Positions 33,505-36,186 of a stretch of 36,186 nucleotides of DNA are shown here, in pieces. The notes under the pieces are model-generated. The model was not told the DNA's origin and ran no database searches. It saw nothing but the letters and a program-made list of their open reading frames with translations. Origin of the DNA: Lachnospiraceae bacterium (lineage in GTDB: Bacteria; Bacillota; Clostridia; Lachnospirales; Lachnospiraceae); assembly GCA_022769005.1 (NCBI GenBank), contig JALEKK010000008.1, forward strand, positions 1-36,186, in the 5' to 3' direction. Position numbers and translations under genes: made by a program. The first letter of the stretch is position 1. Each line of letters opens with the position of its first letter.

Positions 33505-33844
33505 AAGGCACTTTCCTTACAAGGCAAATAAGACCAATGGATCTTTATGAATTTTCTTATGTTTATGTTCAAGGTTAAAGTATATACGTTATTTTGTTAT
33601 CTGTTATTCGTTAATGTTCAAAGATAATTACACAACAGTATTTTACTTCCGCCTTGTAAAAAACCTTGGGAAACCGTGTGCGGAGGTTAGGTTACAGGCA
33701 CATACTGCAGGAGACTTGCGGGTCTTCTGCAGTTTTATTTTAGTGAAATCGTATATGGCAGATGCTATAATTAACTTTACACGGTTGTACGGAAGGCGTT
33801 CTTTGATTTAGACGGAACATACTGAATGCATAGGGAAAAAAATT
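33505..33844 (+). other. Intergenic region with structured RNA potential and no supported gene
   Basis: The 340 bases carry TTACAAGGC at 33517-33525, perfectly complementary to GCCTTGTAA at 33651-33659. Next comes an AACCT/AGGTT hairpin with inner CCG-TGTG-CGG (about 33662-33688), and then a strong terminator at 33704-33742. Two related stretches, tatgttcaaggttaa and aatgttcaaagataa, lie between the long-range arms. A 65-codon open frame across it runs through the terminator and is not supported. Confidence 0.45.
33704..33742 (+). terminator. Strong intrinsic terminator ahead of the HxxxC/CxxC protein gene
   Basis: ACTGCAGGAGAC (33704-33715) pairs with GTCTTCTGCAGT (33722-33733) over 12 bp with one G-U, loop TTGCGG, then TTTATTTT. 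It stands 200 bases after the previous gene and 100 before the next, so it could end an RNA or act as an attenuator. Confidence 0.8.
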
Positions 33845-34900
33845 ATGAATACAAAAAGTGAGAAAAATATCTATGAAAATAAGCTGCAAATGAAAGCAGT
33901 TCGATTTTGTACCGATATTTTCGTTTGGGGAGAGGATTTAACAGATAAGAAGCTTATCATCTATCCGCAAAAATTGAAGTGTATTGATGATTATATATCA
34001 AAAAAAGACAGACTTAAAGCATGTGGAGTTGTATTAATTGATCCCGAAGACAGTGATCCCGTGCATTTGGTTACGGCTACAGTTGATATTGAATCAGGGG
34101 ATTTATATGTTCATGAATCGGGATTTAATCCCATGTGGAAGTACTTAAGAAACAGTATAAATGCAGGAATAAAAATGTCTTGGGAGAATACGGGGAAGTG
34201 TGCAATTGCCGAACCTGAGGAAATCGTTGTATCGGATTATATTCAAAGACCGGGACTTTCGGCGGTATTGCGAAACGGTGTATTAGAGTATGAGAAGCGT
34301 GAACTTACCACGGAAGAGAAAAATAAGATAAGCAGAAAACAAAGTCTTATTGATAATGCTAAGATGTTCTATTATTATTCGGATAATTCTCAATATTATC
34401 ATGATAAGTCATGCAAAGACATAAACACCATTCTGCCGAACAATTTTCAGGCATCGGAAATTGCACCGACCGGTATGATAGCGTGTTATAAATGTAGAAG
34501 AAATTTATTTTTACGGATTGCCTGTTATCCAAATACGAAACAGATTCCCATATGTGACAGAATATTCAGAAAATATAAAACAGATGATCGTAAATTGTAT
34601 CATTACGTAATTGATGTGGGTATGAGATTTCATGCAACGGATTATTCGCAGATGCAGGTAGAGGGTGTGGAAGATAACTGGATTATAGAAGGCCTTGATA
34701 CGGGAAAAACGGAGTTGTGGCATAATAATTATGTAAAAACAGGCTTTAGGGAAAGGTATATTACGGAAGGCTTCCACAAGCAAAATGTTGAAAATAACAG
34801 GTTTGAACAATTATTAAGCTACATAGAAACATATTCGTGGCAGAAACACTTGGATAATGAGGAGACGCGCGGAGAAATGACGGCTGAAAGAAATGAATAG
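33845..34900 (+). CDS. Uncharacterised protein with an HxxxC...CxxC metal-type motif
   Basis: 351 residues, no signal or membrane segment. Residues 15-130 look beta-rich and end in charged loops. The centre has FYYYSDNSQYYHDKSC with H186 and C190, then CYKC (C214, C217) and the unusual conserved-looking CYPNTKQIPICDRIF. This could form a zinc site, but no known family comes to mind; similar uncharacterised proteins seem common in Lachnospiraceae. The start has only weak AGGGAAAA upstream. The predicted fold and role are open. Confidence 0.6.
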   Translation: MNTKSEKNIYENKLQMKAVRFCTDIFVWGEDLTDKKLIIYPQKLKCIDDYISKKDRLKACGVVLIDPEDSDPVHLVTATVDIESGDLYVHESGFNPMWKYLRNSINAGIKMSWENTGKCAIAEPEEIVVSDYIQRPGLSAVLRNGVLEYEKRELTTEEKNKISRKQSLIDNAKMFYYYSDNSQYYHDKSCKDINTILPNNFQASEIAPTGMIACYKCRRNLFLRIACYPNTKQIPICDRIFRKYKTDDRKLYHYVIDVGMRFHATDYSQMQVEGVEDNWIIEGLDTGKTELWHNNYVKTGFRERYITEGFHKQNVENNRFEQLLSYIETYSWQKHLDNEETRGEMTAERNE

Positions 34901-34998
34901 AATACAGCGAATTTATTCCATTTGCAATTAGAATTTATGTAACGACATTCTGCAGAAAAAATGTAAGTTCGATAAGTTATAAAAACGGAGTGAAGCAA

Positions 34999-35619
34999 AT
35001 GAGCAACATTGATGAAGTGAGATTAGGTTTTGAAACTGCATATATAGACGGTTCTGTTGTTTCAAGTGATATATATCGCCCGCAGTTTGTATCAAATAAC
35101 AGAAAAGAAGGAAAGAAAGTGCTCTCATCCATAGAGGATGAGATTATGGCATGTGACAGTTTTCAAATCAGTGTGGCTTTTATTACCATGAGTGGTATTA
35201 CTCCTTTTCTTCAGACGTTAAAGGAACTGGAAAAAAAGAATATCAGAGGCGAGATACTGACAACTAATTATCTGAATTTCAGTGAACCAAAAGCTTTAAA
35301 AAAGCTTAACGAATTATCGAATATCACAATCAGAATGTATGATGTTGAAGCCGCTCATGAGGGGTTCAATACAAAAGGATATATTTTTAAAAAGGACGAG
35401 ATATACCGCATTATCATTGGCAGTTCAAATATTACAAGTGCGGCGCTTACAATCAATAAAGAATGGAATACAAAACTGATTTCAACAGAACATGGTGAAA
35501 TGGCTGAAGAAATAGTAGCCGAATTTAACCGGTTGTGGAATTCAAAATATTCGTTATCTTTTGATGATTTTTATGAAAATTATTATGCACGATATAGCAT
35601 ATTGATGGCAAGGATGTAA
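34999..35619 (+). pseudogene. Truncated PLD-like/DUF3427 helicase gene, N-terminal fragment
   Basis: The 206 residues match the start of large PLD-nuclease plus SNF2-type helicase plus DUF3427 proteins (around 1000 residues, by memory). Marks are QFVSNNRKEGKKVLSSIEDE, FQISVAFITMSGITPFLQTL, GEILTTNYLNFSEPKAL, TKGYIFKKDEIYRIIIGSSN and LTINKEWNTK. The PLD active-site HTK appears as NTK in EGFNTKGYIF, which should abolish nuclease activity. The frame ends soon after ENYYARYSI where phage DNA begins, so the helicase and DUF3427 parts are lost. ATG 34999 has GGAG upstream. Confidence 0.75.
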
Positions 35620-36122
35620 CCTTCAGGGCTTCCGCTGCCATTCCAAGAATATACAGGAACAAGTTCCACAGAGATATTTACAAGGATCTTCATGATCTGC
35701 AGAAGAGCATTGATGAAAACGATCCTGAAAACTCTGCGCTTGATTCCTTTTCGTTGGAACTGTTCGAGGATATCAGCTACGTCATGGTGAAACATGTGGA
35801 TCCGCAGGGCGTTTCGGATACGCCGGATGAGTGGCTGGATCAGTTCGGAACTTTTTCCATCTATCAGGTGCTTTCGGAGATCATTGAGCTCTGGGGTCTG
35901 AATGTCCAGACGCAGGTGGAAAGTAAAAAAATTCGAGCGACTGACCGGGAAATGACAACGCCGCTCTTACTCCTAAGGGCGGTGCAGCTTGGTGTGCAGA
36001 TCGGGGAGATGGATCTTCTGACTATCGGAACCATCAACGATATGCACACGGAAATGCAGAATGATGAGAACCAGGGATCATACAGCACTCTGGCATCTCA
36101 GGATGATATGGATCGATTCTAG
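35601..36122 (+). pseudogene. Phage tail assembly chaperone remnant, without start codon, long form in one frame
   Basis: From 35601 the frame reads IDGKDVTFRASAAIPRIYR, the N-terminal motif of siphophage tail assembly chaperones. LELFEDISYVMVKH, DEWLDQFGTFSIYQVL and IIELWGLNVQTQVESKK follow. No start codon is found before TTG 35754, and a stop (TAG 35595-35597) lies just upstream, so the 5' end is lost. After the A7 run at 35925-35931 the frame passes directly into the extension domain (TTPLLLLRAVQLGVQIGEMD ... DDMDRF). GC is clearly above that of the neighbours. No tape-measure gene follows within the window. Confidence 0.75.
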
Positions 36123-36186
36123 AAGGGATAATCGTACCTTGTTGTGACTATTGAAATTACAACGAAAATGATTTAAGATAGAGTCG

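Noticed and set aside
33690-33735. Cobalamin riboswitch
   Set aside because: Only one piece resembles the CAGGAGACCTGCC box; the GGTGAA..TCC and CCCCGC elements are missing.
33614-33811. 65-codon open frame in the 340-bp gap
   Set aside because: It has no ribosome binding site and runs through a strong terminator hairpin; the sequence is better explained as RNA structure.
1-36186. CRISPR arrays, tRNA or rRNA genes
   Set aside because: No regularly spaced identical repeats, no cloverleaf with TTCRANYC arm and no rRNA signature were found on reading both strands; the repeats at 10661-10793 have no unique spacers.

Overview
The window is AT-rich, has compact Gram-positive gene organisation, uses good AAGGAGG-type ribosome binding sites, and carries a large Gram-positive SRP RNA. 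Together with the gene content (ThrS without a TGS domain, ScpA/ScpB, ThiI without rhodanese, DUF885, M18 peptidase, ferredoxin plus NapH-like membrane protein) this points to an anaerobic Clostridia member, most likely Lachnospiraceae. This placement rests on reading and family knowledge, not on a database search.

Layout. 1-141: right end of an IS3-family (IS150-like) element. 162-5023: a membrane-anchored DUF885 protein (-), a K+/H+ antiporter with two RCK_C-type domains (+), then the operon ABM monooxygenase-mnmA (-). 5161-5427: SRP RNA with its own consensus promoter. 5536-9171: a queuosine-precursor operon (queD-queE-folE-queC-queF plus a CinA-C/PncC-like gene) behind a preQ1-I riboswitch whose leader can be folded into a complete terminator/antiterminator switch. 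9308-12682: an odd flavin disulfide-reductase homologue and thrS, convergent, separated by a G-poor 33-bp repeat array and a shared terminator. 12971-17109: a glycosyltransferase-like protein, a DNA/RNA non-specific nuclease and glmS.

17204-21149: GNAT, a degenerate sigma-70-like protein without regions 2.4 and 4, a YihY/BrkB membrane protein, a structured non-coding RNA (possibly the raiA motif), then scpA-scpB. 21311-26896: M18 aminopeptidase, prmA, rsmE, cysteine desulfurase and thiI, a translation-modification block that with mnmA and the que genes makes this window rich in tRNA/rRNA modification. 27073-29716: DUF1304 protein, divergent ferredoxin/NapH-like pair with a palindromic redox-type operator between, and two nitroreductases.

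29886-36186: the accessory end. It holds a Sel1-repeat protein, a small esterase, an XRE regulator, a DIP1984-like coiled protein, a 340-bp structured intergenic region, an HxxxC...CxxC protein, and finally a truncated PLD/helicase gene joined directly to a start-less phage tail assembly chaperone of clearly higher GC. The chaperone still carries the A-run of its programmed frameshift.

The points most worth following up are the sigma-like protein, the structured RNA at 19512-19690, the preQ1 switch leader, and the frameshift site and junction at the right end.
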